From the NCBI RefSeq assembly GCF_014203535.1, contig NZ_JACHJI010000006.1:1-64000 (forward strand): a stretch of 64,000 nt of DNA, given 5' to 3'. The translations under genes were made by a program, and so were the position numbers. The DNA comes from Streptomyces griseomycini. Its GTDB lineage: Bacteria > Actinomycetota > Actinomycetes > Streptomycetales > Streptomycetaceae. The notes beneath the pieces were generated by a model that worked only from the letters and a program-made list of their open reading frames with translations, ran no database searches and was not told where the DNA came from. Below, piece after piece: positions 8,583 through 21,034 of the stretch (position 1 is its first letter; every line of letters begins with the position of its first letter).

Positions 8583-9077
8583 GCTGCTCCTTGCCTCCCC
8601 GATGAGTGCGGACACCCGGAGCGGGCGGCGGGTCCTGCGTGTGGTCGGCCGTCCGGCTCCACAGCAGCAAATACCCGGCCAGCGCGGGCGCATTCGGAGG
8701 GCGCGGGCCCAAAACCGCGCGCCGGCGGTCCCGCGTCGCCGCACCCCTCCCGGACCGGTCGCCTCCCGCGCGGAGAGCCGTCCCCCGGCCGGGAACCCGG
8801 CCGGAACCCTCGGTCGGACACCCTTGATCGAAATCCGGCCGGGTACCCCCGCACAACCGGGTCATGCGCGGTTCTCACGATTTTTTCCGGCCGGTTCCCG
8901 GGGCGGTCGCCACGCTTTGTCCCCTGCCCGGGAACTGGGTTAGCCTTCGGCGTATTTCTCATCACGCAGATCCGTGAACAGCGGAAACGCACACTTATTG
9001 GCCGGGCCGGGGACGGTTCGGAAGGGGTCTCGAGTTCTCGGTGCCGAGAGCTCATGGGGAGCGGAACGAGGGTGCGC
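8583..9077. other. 495-bp divergent intergenic region upstream of the hybrid kinase
   Basis: No gene is seen. It separates the PRC-barrel gene (minus) from the hybrid kinase (plus). It holds the minus-strand SigB-type site at 8843-8867, a run of six T at 8881-8886 that is unusual in this GC-rich DNA, and an AT-richer patch (8938-9000) just before the kinase that may hold its promoter. The long open frames reading through it look like GC-driven artefacts. Confidence 0.5.
8843..8867 (-). promoter_or_regulatory. SigB-type promoter match (GCAT-N15-GGGTAC)
   Basis: On the minus strand GCAT (8867-8864), 15 bp, GGGTAC (8848-8843). This fits the SigB-type consensus GNNT-N14-16-GGGTAC/T exactly. It points at the PRC-barrel gene, leaving a leader of about 260 nt, which is long. 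Confidence 0.45.
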
Positions 9078-13082
<4,005 letters not shown>

Positions 13083-13185
13083 CCCGCGCGACGACGCGCC
13101 GCGTCCCGCACACCGGCGGGACCGGCGCCCCGCCCCGCCTCCCCTTCCGCGCCCCAGGGCCCCGCCGCCGAGGAGCATCCGCACC

Positions 13186-15672
13186 GTGAGCATCAGCGAG
13201 CACCCGCCCGAACCGCAGTCCGGTGCCCCCGGACTCGGACCCGGCCGTCCCGCGTCCGCCGGCGCGCCGGTGCCGGCGGCCGGGCCCGCCCTCTCCCCGT
13301 CCCCCGCGGACGTCCCGTCGGCCGGGCCCGCCGGCGTGTCCGCCGACTCGCCCGTGGGCCGGCTCGCGGCCACCGTGGACCGGCTCAGCCGCGAGGTGCG
13401 CGCCGCCCAGGCCGAGGCCGAGGGGCGCGCCCTGATCGAACTCGCCAAGGGCATCCTCGTCGAGCGCCTGGGATGCGGCCCCTCCCAGGCCGCCCGTCAG
13501 CTCGCCGAGCTGACCGAACAGGCCGGGACGACCCCGCTGGAGTTCGCGGTCGAGGTCATCAACCAGGCCGCCCGGGACCGGATGTCCGAGGTGACGGACG
13601 CCTTCCTGGCCGCCACCCGGGCCGCCGACGACGCGCAGGCCGAGGCGGCCGCCGTGCGGCTGCGCGCGGCCGAGAGCGGGGCGCTGGCGGCGGACGACAC
13701 CCAGGCGGTCGCCGAGTCGCTGCTCGAGCAGGCGCTGCGCCCGCTCGGTGCGACGGCGGTGGCCATCTGGGCGGCCGGCGCCGACGGGTCGCTCACGCTG
13801 GCGGGCAGCGCCGGGTTCTCCCCGGCCGAGGCGGCGCGCTGGTGCTACGTCCCGCCGGACGTGGCGACGGTCGCCCGCCGCGGGCTCATGGAACGCGACG
13901 GTCTGTGGATCACGTCGCTGGCCGACACGGGACTGCCCAGCGTCGGCCGGCCCCACCACCCGGACGGGGGCAGGGCGGCCCTGCCCGCCGGCGTCGGGGG
14001 ACGCGTGCACGGCGTGCTGGAGATCGTCTGGCCGTCGCCGCTGCCCGAGCAGCCGCCGCAGATCGTCCGCCAGGTGGAGGCCCTGGCCGAGCTGTGCGCC
14101 CACACACTGGAGACGTACACGGCGCCGAGCGGACCGCCGCACCGGCCGCGGATGCTGCCGGACGCCGCGGAGCTGATGGACCTGGCCGACGGGCTGCACG
14201 ACCCGGCGCTGGTCCTCCTGCCGCACCTGGACGCCTCCGGGAACCTGGTGGACTTCCGCATCCAGCACGTCAACGGCCGCTTCCTGGACCCGGCGGGCCG
14301 GCCGCGCGCCATGGTCAGCGGCGCCCTCCTCCTGGAGGCCTACCCGATGGCCGTCGGGGAGGGCGAGCTGTTCCAGCGGATCGAGCGGGTCTACGCCACG
14401 GGCGAGCCGTTCCGGGCCCGGCGCATGAACCTGACGGCGCTCGTCGGCCAGGTGCCGCTGTCGGCGGTCGCGGACATCAGCGTCAGCCGGCACGGCTCCG
14501 GCATCCTGTTCATCTGGCGCATCGAGGACGAGGCGGCCCGGCTGGCGAGCCTGCTCCAGCACGCCCAGCGGCTCGGCCGGATCGGCGGTTTCGAGGAGAA
14601 CCTGCTCACCGGGGAGATCACCTGGAACGGGCAGCTGTTCGACCTGTACGGGCGCCCGCGGTCGAGTCCGCCCGTGCCGCTGGAGAACCTGCCCGCGCAC
14701 GCCCACCCGGACGACGCCGTCACCATCGGCCGGTTCCTGCGCACCCTGCTGCACCGCCGGCGCCCCGCCTCGGCGGCCTTCCGGCTGCAGCGGCCCGACG
14801 GGGTGACCCGGCACATCCGGGTCGTCGCCGAACCGGTCCTGGACACCGACGACCGGCTGCTCACCGTCCGCGGCGCCTACCAGGACATCTCGGCGCAGCA
14901 CTGGACGGAGGTGGCTCTGGCCGCCACCCGCGACCAGCTCGCGCACACCGAGCAGCAGGCCAGCGAACGCGACCGGCTGGCGCTGCAGTTGCAGCGCGCC
15001 ATCATGCCGCCCGCCCAGGCGCCGTTGCAGGTGCCCGGTCTCGACGTGGCCGTCCGCTACCGCCCCGCGGAGACCGAGCAGTTGGTGGGCGGCGACTGGT
15101 ACGACGCCGTGGTGCTGCCGTCCCGGCTGGTGCTGCTGTGCGTCGGCGACGTCGCCGGTCACGGCATAGAGGCGGCGACCAGCATGGTCGTCCTGCGCAA
15201 CGCGCTGCGCGGTCTCGCCGTCACCGGTGCGGGCCCCGGGCAGCTGCTGTCGTGGCTGAACATCGTGGCGCACCATCTGACGGGCGCGGTCACCGCCACC
15301 GCGGTCTGCGGCCTGTACGACCCGGCCTCGCGCACGCTGCGATGGGCCAGGGCGGGCCATCTGCCGCCCGTGCTGGTGCGCGGCGCCGAGGCCGCTCCGC
15401 TGCCGCTGGTGCGCGGGCTGCTGCTCGGTGCCGTGCCCGATGCCTCGTACGAGGAGGCGGAGGTCCAACTGGCCCCGGAGGACAACCTGTTGATGTACAC
15501 GGACGGTCTGATCGAGCGCCGGGACCTCAGCGTCGAGGAGTCCCTGACCCACCTGCTCACCACCGCCTCCACGGCCCTGGGCACGCTCGACCAGCGGCTG
15601 GACCGGCTGCTGACGTACAGCAGGTCGGACACGGACGACGACACCTGCATCGTGGGCATCCGGGTCGGGTGA
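13186..15672 (+). CDS. SpoIIE-type PP2C phosphatase with ANTAR-like, GAF and PAS domains
   Basis: Encodes 828 aa from GTG 13186 with CCGAGGAG upstream. After a Pro/Ala-rich 60 residues comes an ANTAR-like helical segment (about 72-130: LIELAKGILVERLGCGPSQA). A GAF-like domain, a degenerate PAS, a second PAS (GRIGGFEENLLTGEITWN) and a short coiled coil precede the PP2C domain (about 600-828). Metal-binding residues are present in VGGDWYDAVVLP, GDVAGHGIEAA and the final DDDTCIVGI. SpoIIE/RsbU enzymes dephosphorylate STAS antagonists and so switch a sigma factor on. The downstream STAS gene at 15917 is the obvious candidate substrate. ANTAR domains normally bind RNA hairpins, so the fusion is notable. 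Confidence 0.88.
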   Translation: MSISEHPPEPQSGAPGLGPGRPASAGAPVPAAGPALSPSPADVPSAGPAGVSADSPVGRLAATVDRLSREVRAAQAEAEGRALIELAKGILVERLGCGPSQAARQLAELTEQAGTTPLEFAVEVINQAARDRMSEVTDAFLAATRAADDAQAEAAAVRLRAAESGALAADDTQAVAESLLEQALRPLGATAVAIWAAGADGSLTLAGSAGFSPAEAARWCYVPPDVATVARRGLMERDGLWITSLADTGLPSVGRPHHPDGGRAALPAGVGGRVHGVLEIVWPSPLPEQPPQIVRQVEALAELCAHTLETYTAPSGPPHRPRMLPDAAELMDLADGLHDPALVLLPHLDASGNLVDFRIQHVNGRFLDPAGRPRAMVSGALLLEAYPMAVGEGELFQRIERVYATGEPFRARRMNLTALVGQVPLSAVADISVSRHGSGILFIWRIEDEAARLASLLQHAQRLGRIGGFEENLLTGEITWNGQLFDLYGRPRSSPPVPLENLPAHAHPDDAVTIGRFLRTLLHRRRPASAAFRLQRPDGVTRHIRVVAEPVLDTDDRLLTVRGAYQDISAQHWTEVALAATRDQLAHTEQQASERDRLALQLQRAIMPPAQAPLQVPGLDVAVRYRPAETEQLVGGDWYDAVVLPSRLVLLCVGDVAGHGIEAATSMVVLRNALRGLAVTGAGPGQLLSWLNIVAHHLTGAVTATAVCGLYDPASRTLRWARAGHLPPVLVRGAEAAPLPLVRGLLLGAVPDASYEEAEVQLAPEDNLLMYTDGLIERRDLSVEESLTHLLTTASTALGTLDQRLDRLLTYSRSDTDDDTCIVGIRVG

Positions 15673-15703
15673 GGCGGAGGGACGGGCGCCGGCGGCGGCC
15701 GAG

Positions 15704-15728
15704 GCATGGCACGGCGATTCGGGGGTAC
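15704..15728 (+). promoter_or_regulatory. SigB-type promoter match (GCAT-N15-GGGTAC) upstream of the STAS gene
   Basis: GCAT (15704-15707), 15 bp, GGGTAC (15723-15728), an exact match to GNNT-N14-16-GGGTAC/T, inside the 244-bp gap before the STAS antagonist start at 15917. A weaker second match, GCGT-N14-GGGTAA, lies at 15861-15884, closer to the start. Confidence 0.5.
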
Positions 15729-15752
15729 GCGCGGCTGCGCGGTGAGAGTCGA

Positions 15753-15804
15753 CCGGCAGGCCGGCAGGTGAGACCGACAGGTGAGGGGGTGTCCGGCAGG
15801 TGAG
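15753..15804 (+). repeat. direct repeats of CCGGCAGGTGAG
   Basis: CCGGCAGGTGAG occurs at 15761-15772 and 15793-15804, with a one-mismatch copy at 15774-15785 and a truncated copy at 15753-15760. They lie between the SigB-type -10 and the STAS gene, so within the leader of any transcript from that promoter. They may be a protein-binding array or replication slippage. Confidence 0.6.
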
Positions 15805-15916
15805 GAAGCACAGGCCGCCGCCCCCGAGAGCGTGATCACCCCGTGCGTCCGGACCGGCGTGCGTCGACATCCCCGTAGGGGTAACCAGCCCTGGCCGTCG
15901 TTTGTTGGAGGTACTC

Positions 15917-16318
15917 GTGCCCATTGCCCAGAACCCTCTGTCCGTCGAGGTGACGCTTCCCCGGGAGGACGTGGCCCTGCTCACGGTGGAGGGGTACTTG
16001 GACGTCGACACCGCGACCGAGTTCCAGCACCACCTGGCGAACCAGCTCCATCACGGCCGGCGGCACTTCCTGCTCGACCTGTCCGCGGTCCCCTTCATGG
16101 ACTCGTCCGGCATGAACATCATCCTCCGCGTCTACCAGGAGGCCCGCGAGCTGCCGGGGAGCGTGCACATCATCTCCCCCACGTCCGCGGTCCGCCGCAT
16201 CCTGGACCTGACCGGCGTGAGCATCACGGTCCCGGTCTCCGAGAGCGTCGACGAGGCGCTGGGGCGCGTCGACCGGCTGCCGCGCGCCCTGGAGGAGGAA
16301 GGGGAACCCGAGGGCTGA
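15917..16318 (+). CDS. STAS-domain anti-sigma factor antagonist
   Basis: Encodes 133 aa from GTG 15917, with a GGAGG site 5 bp upstream. It is a single STAS domain. The phospho-acceptor loop FMDSSGMNI is intact, the first Ser being the usual site, after the beta strand HFLLDLSAVP. Unphosphorylated, such proteins bind the anti-sigma ATPase and free the sigma factor. It resembles the BldG/RsbV/ArsI group; position and synteny suggest ArsI (recalled as SCO7325), not proven. Upstream are the PP2C gene that could activate it and two SigB-like promoter matches; downstream is the RsbRST cluster. Confidence 0.9.
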   Translation: MPIAQNPLSVEVTLPREDVALLTVEGYLDVDTATEFQHHLANQLHHGRRHFLLDLSAVPFMDSSGMNIILRVYQEARELPGSVHIISPTSAVRRILDLTGVSITVPVSESVDEALGRVDRLPRALEEEGEPEG

Positions 16319-16499
16319 ACGGCGTACGCGCAAGGCCACCACGTCCCCGCGTCGGGCTCCGACGGGGGGACGAACGCGTGTGCGGGACACGGTGCCGTAC
16401 GAGGTCGGGGCGTCGTTAGAGTGGTCTTCCGGCAGGCCCGATCGCCGTCTCGTCGCCCCGAACGGGCCCGACGCGCAACGAGGATGAGGAGAACGACAG

Positions 16500-17399
16500 G
16501 TGCCGGAGCACGAAGCGGGCGGAACGCTCGGAACGTCGACGCTCGAGGTGAGGGACTTCCTGCGCCGCCGACGTGAGCAGATCGCCCAGCGGTGGGCGGA
16601 CGAGCCCCTGTTCCGTACGGTGTTCACCGTCTCACGCGACGAGGCGGTGGAGGCGGGCAAGGCGGTCGTCGACGCGCTGGCCCAGGTAGCCGACTCGCAG
16701 CGGGTCGAGGACCCGGACGCCGCGGGCTTCACGGGCGTGCGCGAGCAGCTGGCGCGGATGGGCGCGGCCCGCTCCCGCGCCGGGCTGTCGGCCACGCAGA
16801 TGTCGAGCGAGCTGGCGGCACTGTGGCCGCCGGTGGAGAACCTCCTGGTCGCCGATCTGGACCAGGCGCCGCCCGAGGAACTGCGGGAGTGCTCGACCAC
16901 GCTCAGCGTCCTCATGGGCACGCTGCGGCTGGTGGCCATGCAGACGGCGCTCAGCGAGGGGCAGGCCCTCATCGACCGGCAGCGCCTGCAGCTGCTGGAG
17001 GTGGCCACGCCGGTGATCAAGCTCTGGGACGGCATCGTGGCGGTCCCGCTGATCGGGACGCTCGACAGCGCCCGCAGCCAGGTGGTGATGGAGACGCTGC
17101 TGAACGCGGTCGTCGACCAGCACGCCCGGTTCGCGATCCTCGACATCACCGGTGTGCCGACCGTCGACTCCCTGGTGGCGCAGCACCTGATGAAGACGGT
17201 CGCCGCGGCCCGGCTGATGGGCGCGGAGTGCGTGGTGTCCGGCATCCGTCCGGCGATCGCGCAGACCATCGTGCACCTGGGTCTGGACCTCGGCACGGTG
17301 AAGACCCGCGCCTCCCTCGCCGACGCGCTCGGGTACTGCCTGCACGAGCTGGGGGCGAACATCGTGAACGCGACGCCCGACGGTGCGGGCCGCCGGTGA
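16500..17399 (+). CDS. rsbR: RsbR-type STAS co-antagonist (stressosome shell protein)
   Basis: Encodes 299 aa from GTG 16500 with GGATGAGGAG upstream. Residues about 10-160 are an RsbRD-like helical N-domain (DFLRRRREQIAQRWADEP). The C-terminal STAS domain begins near VIKLWDGIVAVPLIGTLDS and contains LDITGVPTVDS and VSGIRPAIAQTIVHLGLDL, the RsbR hallmarks. By alignment from memory with Bacillus RsbRA, Ser190 (GTLDS) and Ser224 (TVDS) sit where the phosphorylated Thr171 and Thr205 lie. It would assemble with RsbS and hold RsbT in a stressosome. Its stop overlaps the start of rsbS (GTGA at 17396-17399). Confidence 0.9.
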   Translation: MPEHEAGGTLGTSTLEVRDFLRRRREQIAQRWADEPLFRTVFTVSRDEAVEAGKAVVDALAQVADSQRVEDPDAAGFTGVREQLARMGAARSRAGLSATQMSSELAALWPPVENLLVADLDQAPPEELRECSTTLSVLMGTLRLVAMQTALSEGQALIDRQRLQLLEVATPVIKLWDGIVAVPLIGTLDSARSQVVMETLLNAVVDQHARFAILDITGVPTVDSLVAQHLMKTVAAARLMGAECVVSGIRPAIAQTIVHLGLDLGTVKTRASLADALGYCLHELGANIVNATPDGAGRR

Positions 17400-17815
17400 G
17401 CGAGGGGTTCTCCCGCCCGGTCGCGGGACACGTGCCGGTCCTCAGGCTCGGCGACGTTCTGCTGGTCACCCTCCAGGGGGACCTGCACGACAGCACGGCG
17501 CAGCAGCTCCAGCAGGACCTGTCCGAGACCATCGCCCACAGCCGGGTCACGGGTGTGGTCATCGACATCTCCGGAGTGGAGATCGTCGACTCCTTCCTCG
17601 GGCGTGTGCTGGCCGAGATCGCGGCCCAGGCCGAGCTGCTGGCCGCGCGGACCGTGGTGGCCGGCATGCGGCCCGCGGTCGCCATCACGCTGGTGGAGCT
17701 CGGTCTGACGCTGCCGGGGCTGCGGACCGCGCTCACCACCGAGGCGGCGATGGAGCTCCTCGCGCAGCCCATCGTGTCGTCCCGCTCCGGCGGCCTGCGC
17801 CAGGGGAGTCCGTGA
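17396..17815 (+). CDS. rsbS: RsbS-type STAS antagonist
   Basis: Encodes 139 aa starting at GTG 17396, overlapping the rsbR stop by 4 bp. It is a single STAS domain with VVIDISGVEIVDSFLG; Ser66 matches the RsbS phospho-serine (Ser59 in Bacillus). In the stressosome, RsbS is phosphorylated by RsbT under stress, which releases RsbT. The close fit to RsbS, with RsbR before and RsbT after, makes this a clear rsbRST trio. Its stop overlaps the next start (TGATG at 17813-17817). Confidence 0.92.
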   Translation: MSEGFSRPVAGHVPVLRLGDVLLVTLQGDLHDSTAQQLQQDLSETIAHSRVTGVVIDISGVEIVDSFLGRVLAEIAAQAELLAARTVVAGMRPAVAITLVELGLTLPGLRTALTTEAAMELLAQPIVSSRSGGLRQGSP

Positions 17816-18255
17816 TGCACACTGCCGCGGGCGTCGAGGCCTGCCTGCCCATCCGGTCGGACATGGATCTGGTGTGGGTGCGCCAGCACGTGCGGCAGGC
17901 CGCCGCCCGGCTCGGCTTCGGTCTGGTGGACCAGACGAAGCTGGTGACCGCCGCCAGCGAGCTGGCGCGCAACACCCTGGTGCACGGCGGGGGCGGTCAG
18001 CTGGAGGTGTCGCTCGTCACCGCCGACGGCGTCAGCGGACTGCGGCTGGCCTTCAGCGACTCCGGACCGGGCATCCCCGACCTGGAGCGCGCGCTCAGCG
18101 ACGGCTACACCTCGGGCGACGGGCTGGGCATGGGACTGGGCGGCGCACGGCGCCTGGTGCACGACTTCGAGGTGGAGAGCGTTCCCGGGTCGGGGACCAC
18201 GGTGCGGGTGACGTCCTGGGTGGGCCGGCCGCCGCGTCCGCGCGAGGAGGTGTGA
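17815..18255 (+). CDS. rsbT: RsbT-type serine/threonine kinase (GHKL)
   Basis: Encodes 146 aa from ATG 17815 (GTG 17812 is the alternative). The GHKL kinase motifs are clear: N box VTAASELARNTLVHG, G1 FSDSGPGIPD and G2 GDGLGMGLGGARRL. RsbT phosphorylates RsbS and RsbR and, once released, activates an RsbU-like phosphatase. Which phosphatase it activates is unknown; candidates are the PP2C proteins at 13186, 18255 and 19319. The stop overlaps the next start (GTGATG at 18252-18257). Confidence 0.92.
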   Translation: MHTAAGVEACLPIRSDMDLVWVRQHVRQAAARLGFGLVDQTKLVTAASELARNTLVHGGGGQLEVSLVTADGVSGLRLAFSDSGPGIPDLERALSDGYTSGDGLGMGLGGARRLVHDFEVESVPGSGTTVRVTSWVGRPPRPREEV

Positions 18256-19322
18256 TGCCCCGCGTCTGGGACGTCCCGGTGCAGGACTCGACCCGGGTGC
18301 GCGACGTCCGGGTCGCGGCGGAGGAGGCGGCGGCCCTGGCGGGGCTCGACGCGTCGCGCACCGCCACCGTGTCGCTGGTGGCGACCGAGCTGGCCACCAA
18401 CCTCCTCAAGCACGCGCAGGCCGGCGAGGTCCTCGTCGACGTCGTGGACCCGCCCGTCCCGCGGGAGGGCCGGCCGGAGCGGGTCGTGCAGATCACCGCG
18501 GTCGACCACGGCCCGGGGATCGCCGACGTGGCCGCCGCGCTGCGGGACGGGTTCACCACGGCCCGTTCGCTCGGCGCGGGCCTGGGCACCTGCCGGCGCC
18601 TCGCCGACGACTTCGACCTGCACAGCGTGCTCGGCCGGGGCACGGTGGCGGTGGCCCGCGTGGGCGCCGCCGCCGACGGCGTGCCGTCCGGCGACGGCCC
18701 CCCGAAGGCGCCCGGCGTGCGCGCCGGTGGCGTCAACGTCCCGTTCGCCGGCGCGGACTTCTCGGGGGACGCCTGGGCCTGGGTCAGGTCCGGCGACCGT
18801 CTGACCCTGATGCTGGCGGACGGGCTGGGCCACGGCGGCGAGGCCGCCCGCGCCTCGACGGCCGCGGTCGAGGCCCTGCGCCGACGGCCCGGGCTGTCGC
18901 CCGCCGAGGCGCTGACGGAGATCCACGGAGCACTGGCCGGTACCCGGGGCGCGGCCGTCGCCGTGGCCCAGCTGGACCTGTGGGCCGGCCGGCTGCGGTT
19001 CGCGGGCATCGGCAACGTGGGGGCCCGGCTGCGCGAGGGTGACCGCTGGCGGTCGCTGCTGTCCCGGCCCGGCATCGTCGGCGTGCACCGGCCCCGCACC
19101 CTGCGCGAGGACGACGTCGCCTGGTCCGGGGAGAGCCTGCTGATCCTGCACACCGACGGCCTGCCCAGCCGCTGGAACCCGTCCGCGGACACCGGGGTGC
19201 CGTCGGCCGACCCGGCCGTGACGGCCGCCGTGACGATCCGGGACGCCGGAAGCCCCGCGCGCCCGGTGCGGGACGACACCGCCGTGGCCGTGCTGGCCCC
19301 CACCCCGGCGGACCGCTCATGA
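18255..19322 (+). CDS. GHKL-ATPase / SpoIIE PP2C fusion protein (RsbX-like)
   Basis: Encodes 355 aa. Residues about 1-135 are an RsbT/RsbW-like ATPase with N box VATELATNLLKHA, G1 VDHGPGIAD and GAGLGTCRRLADDF. Residues about 160-355 are a short PP2C with FAGADFSGDAW, LADGLGHGGEA, FAGIGNV and RDDTAVAVL. One chain thus carries a potential kinase and a phosphatase. In Bacillus, RsbX is a short PP2C that dephosphorylates RsbS/RsbR and resets the stressosome; the place after rsbT suggests the same role. It is translationally coupled to rsbT and, by ATGA at 19319-19322, to the next gene. Confidence 0.87.
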   Translation: MPRVWDVPVQDSTRVRDVRVAAEEAAALAGLDASRTATVSLVATELATNLLKHAQAGEVLVDVVDPPVPREGRPERVVQITAVDHGPGIADVAAALRDGFTTARSLGAGLGTCRRLADDFDLHSVLGRGTVAVARVGAAADGVPSGDGPPKAPGVRAGGVNVPFAGADFSGDAWAWVRSGDRLTLMLADGLGHGGEAARASTAAVEALRRRPGLSPAEALTEIHGALAGTRGAAVAVAQLDLWAGRLRFAGIGNVGARLREGDRWRSLLSRPGIVGVHRPRTLREDDVAWSGESLLILHTDGLPSRWNPSADTGVPSADPAVTAAVTIRDAGSPARPVRDDTAVAVLAPTPADRS

Positions 19323-21034
19323 CACACGCATGGCAGATCAGCACCGTCACCGACGCGGCACGCGCCCGTATCGCCGTCGCGCGGCTGGCCGCGGAGTGCG
19401 GGGTGCCCACCGTCGAGCGCGCCCGGCTGACCGCTGCGCTCAGCGGCCGGCTGCGGCAGTGCCTCACCAAGGGCGGCACCTGGGTGCTCACCCTGGACGC
19501 GTCCGGCTCCCCGGCCGGGGAGGGGACGCTGCACGCCGTGCTGACGCCCTCGCCCGGCGCGGGGGCCGCCGACCGGACGCCGTGGACGGTGACCGTCCCC
19601 TGCCCCGAGCCGGTCCGGGCGTCCGGCGGCGCCGCGGTGGCCGAGGATCCGGCCGACCTGTCCGAGGCGCTGCTGGGCGCCGACGAGGACACCGCCGTCG
19701 TGCTGGACAAGCTCACCGAGCAGGAGGAACTGGTCGCCTTCCACCGGGAGGAGCTGCACCAGACCAACCAGGGCGTGCTGGCGCTGCACGCCGAACTGGA
19801 CGCGGCGGGGCGCGCGCAGCGCGAGGCGTTCGCCGCCGAGCGGCGCGCGCGCAACGAGGCGGAGGAGGCCCGCAACAGGCTGACGTTCCTGGCGGACGCG
19901 AGCCCGGTGCTGAACGCCTCGCTGAACCACGACGAGATCGTGCGCCGGCTGCCGGAGCTGCTGGTGCCCCGGTACGCCCGCAGCGCCGACGTGTGGCTGT
20001 TCGACGACGGGGACGACCGGCACCGGTCCGCGCACCACCCGGCCGCGGCGGTCCGCGCGGCCCGCACCGGGCGGCCGCAGTACGCCGCCGACCACCCCGG
20101 CGGCCTGCCCGGCGTCGACGACCGGCCGCCGTCGGCCCTGGATCCCGAGAGGCCCCTGCTCTGCATCCCGCTGCTGACCCGCCGTGCGCCGCTGGGCGTG
20201 CTGACCCTGTCGCCCCCCGGTGAGCGCTGGGACCCGGACGACGCCGTGATGCTGATCGAGTTCGCCCGGCGGGCCGGCATCGCCATCGACAACGCCCGCC
20301 GCTTCGAGCACAACCGGGACATCGCCGAGACGCTGCAGCGCGCCCTGCTCACGGACCTTCCGGTCACGCCGCGGCTGAGCCTGGCCGCACGCTACCTGCC
20401 GGCCACGCACGGGCTGAACATCGGCGGCGACTGGTACGACGCGTTCCGTCAGCGGGACGGCAGCCTGATCACCGTGATCGGTGACGTGACCGGGCACGGG
20501 CTGCACGCGGCGGTGATGATGAGCCAGCTGCGCACCGCGCTGCGCGCCTACGCGGTCGACGGCGGCAGCCCCGGCCGGCTGCTGACCCGGCTGCACGGGT
20601 TCCTGCACCACCTGCAGCCCGATCTGTACGCCACCGCCGTCATCGCCCGGTTCCACCCGGACGAGCCCACGCTGACGTGGGCCGCCGCGGGCCATCCGCC
20701 GCCGGTGCTGCGGCTGCCCGACGGGCGGGTGCGCACGCTGGACGCCAAGCCGGGCGCGATGCTCGGCATACCGCTGAAGCAGGAGATCGCGGACCACACC
20801 GAGCGGCTGACGCCGGGCTCGACGCTCGCGCTCTACACGGACGGGCTGGTCGAGCGGCGGGCCCGGGGCATCGACCCGGGCATCGAGCGGCTCGCGGCGG
20901 CCCTCGGTTCGTTCGGTCCCGAGGAGCTGGACGCGGACCTGGAGGGCTCGGCGGACCGGATCCTCCGTCCCCTGCTGAGCGACTCCGAGCGCGACGACGA
21001 CGTCTGCCTGCTGCTGTGCCACCTGCACGGCTGA
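19319..21034 (+). CDS. SpoIIE-type PP2C phosphatase with GAF domain and vestigial ATPase-like N-terminus
   Basis: Encodes 571 aa. Residues about 1-100 align in outline with a GHKL domain but lack the N-box Glu/Asn (ALSGRLRQCLTKGG where RsbT has ASELARNTLVHG). A coiled coil (about 135-195), a GAF domain (about 200-335) and a full PP2C domain follow, with IGGDWYDAF, GDVTGHGLHAA, AAGHPPPVL and DDDVCLLL. It is the likely RsbU-type output phosphatase, dephosphorylating a STAS antagonist when bound by RsbT; that is inferred. It is the last gene of the coupled cluster that starts at 16500. Confidence 0.87.
   Translation: MTHAWQISTVTDAARARIAVARLAAECGVPTVERARLTAALSGRLRQCLTKGGTWVLTLDASGSPAGEGTLHAVLTPSPGAGAADRTPWTVTVPCPEPVRASGGAAVAEDPADLSEALLGADEDTAVVLDKLTEQEELVAFHREELHQTNQGVLALHAELDAAGRAQREAFAAERRARNEAEEARNRLTFLADASPVLNASLNHDEIVRRLPELLVPRYARSADVWLFDDGDDRHRSAHHPAAAVRAARTGRPQYAADHPGGLPGVDDRPPSALDPERPLLCIPLLTRRAPLGVLTLSPPGERWDPDDAVMLIEFARRAGIAIDNARRFEHNRDIAETLQRALLTDLPVTPRLSLAARYLPATHGLNIGGDWYDAFRQRDGSLITVIGDVTGHGLHAAVMMSQLRTALRAYAVDGGSPGRLLTRLHGFLHHLQPDLYATAVIARFHPDEPTLTWAAAGHPPPVLRLPDGRVRTLDAKPGAMLGIPLKQEIADHTERLTPGSTLALYTDGLVERRARGIDPGIERLAAALGSFGPEELDADLEGSADRILRPLLSDSERDDDVCLLLCHLHG

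Noticed and set aside
8136..9077. N-terminal extension of the hybrid kinase back to 8136
   Set aside because: It would run through the ATPase gene end and the PRC-barrel gene; the sequence before ATG 9078 has no domain and includes the promoter zone.
15836..17539. A 567-codon minus-strand open frame across the STAS and rsbR genes
   Set aside because: It lies on the complement of well-supported genes and has no motif of its own.
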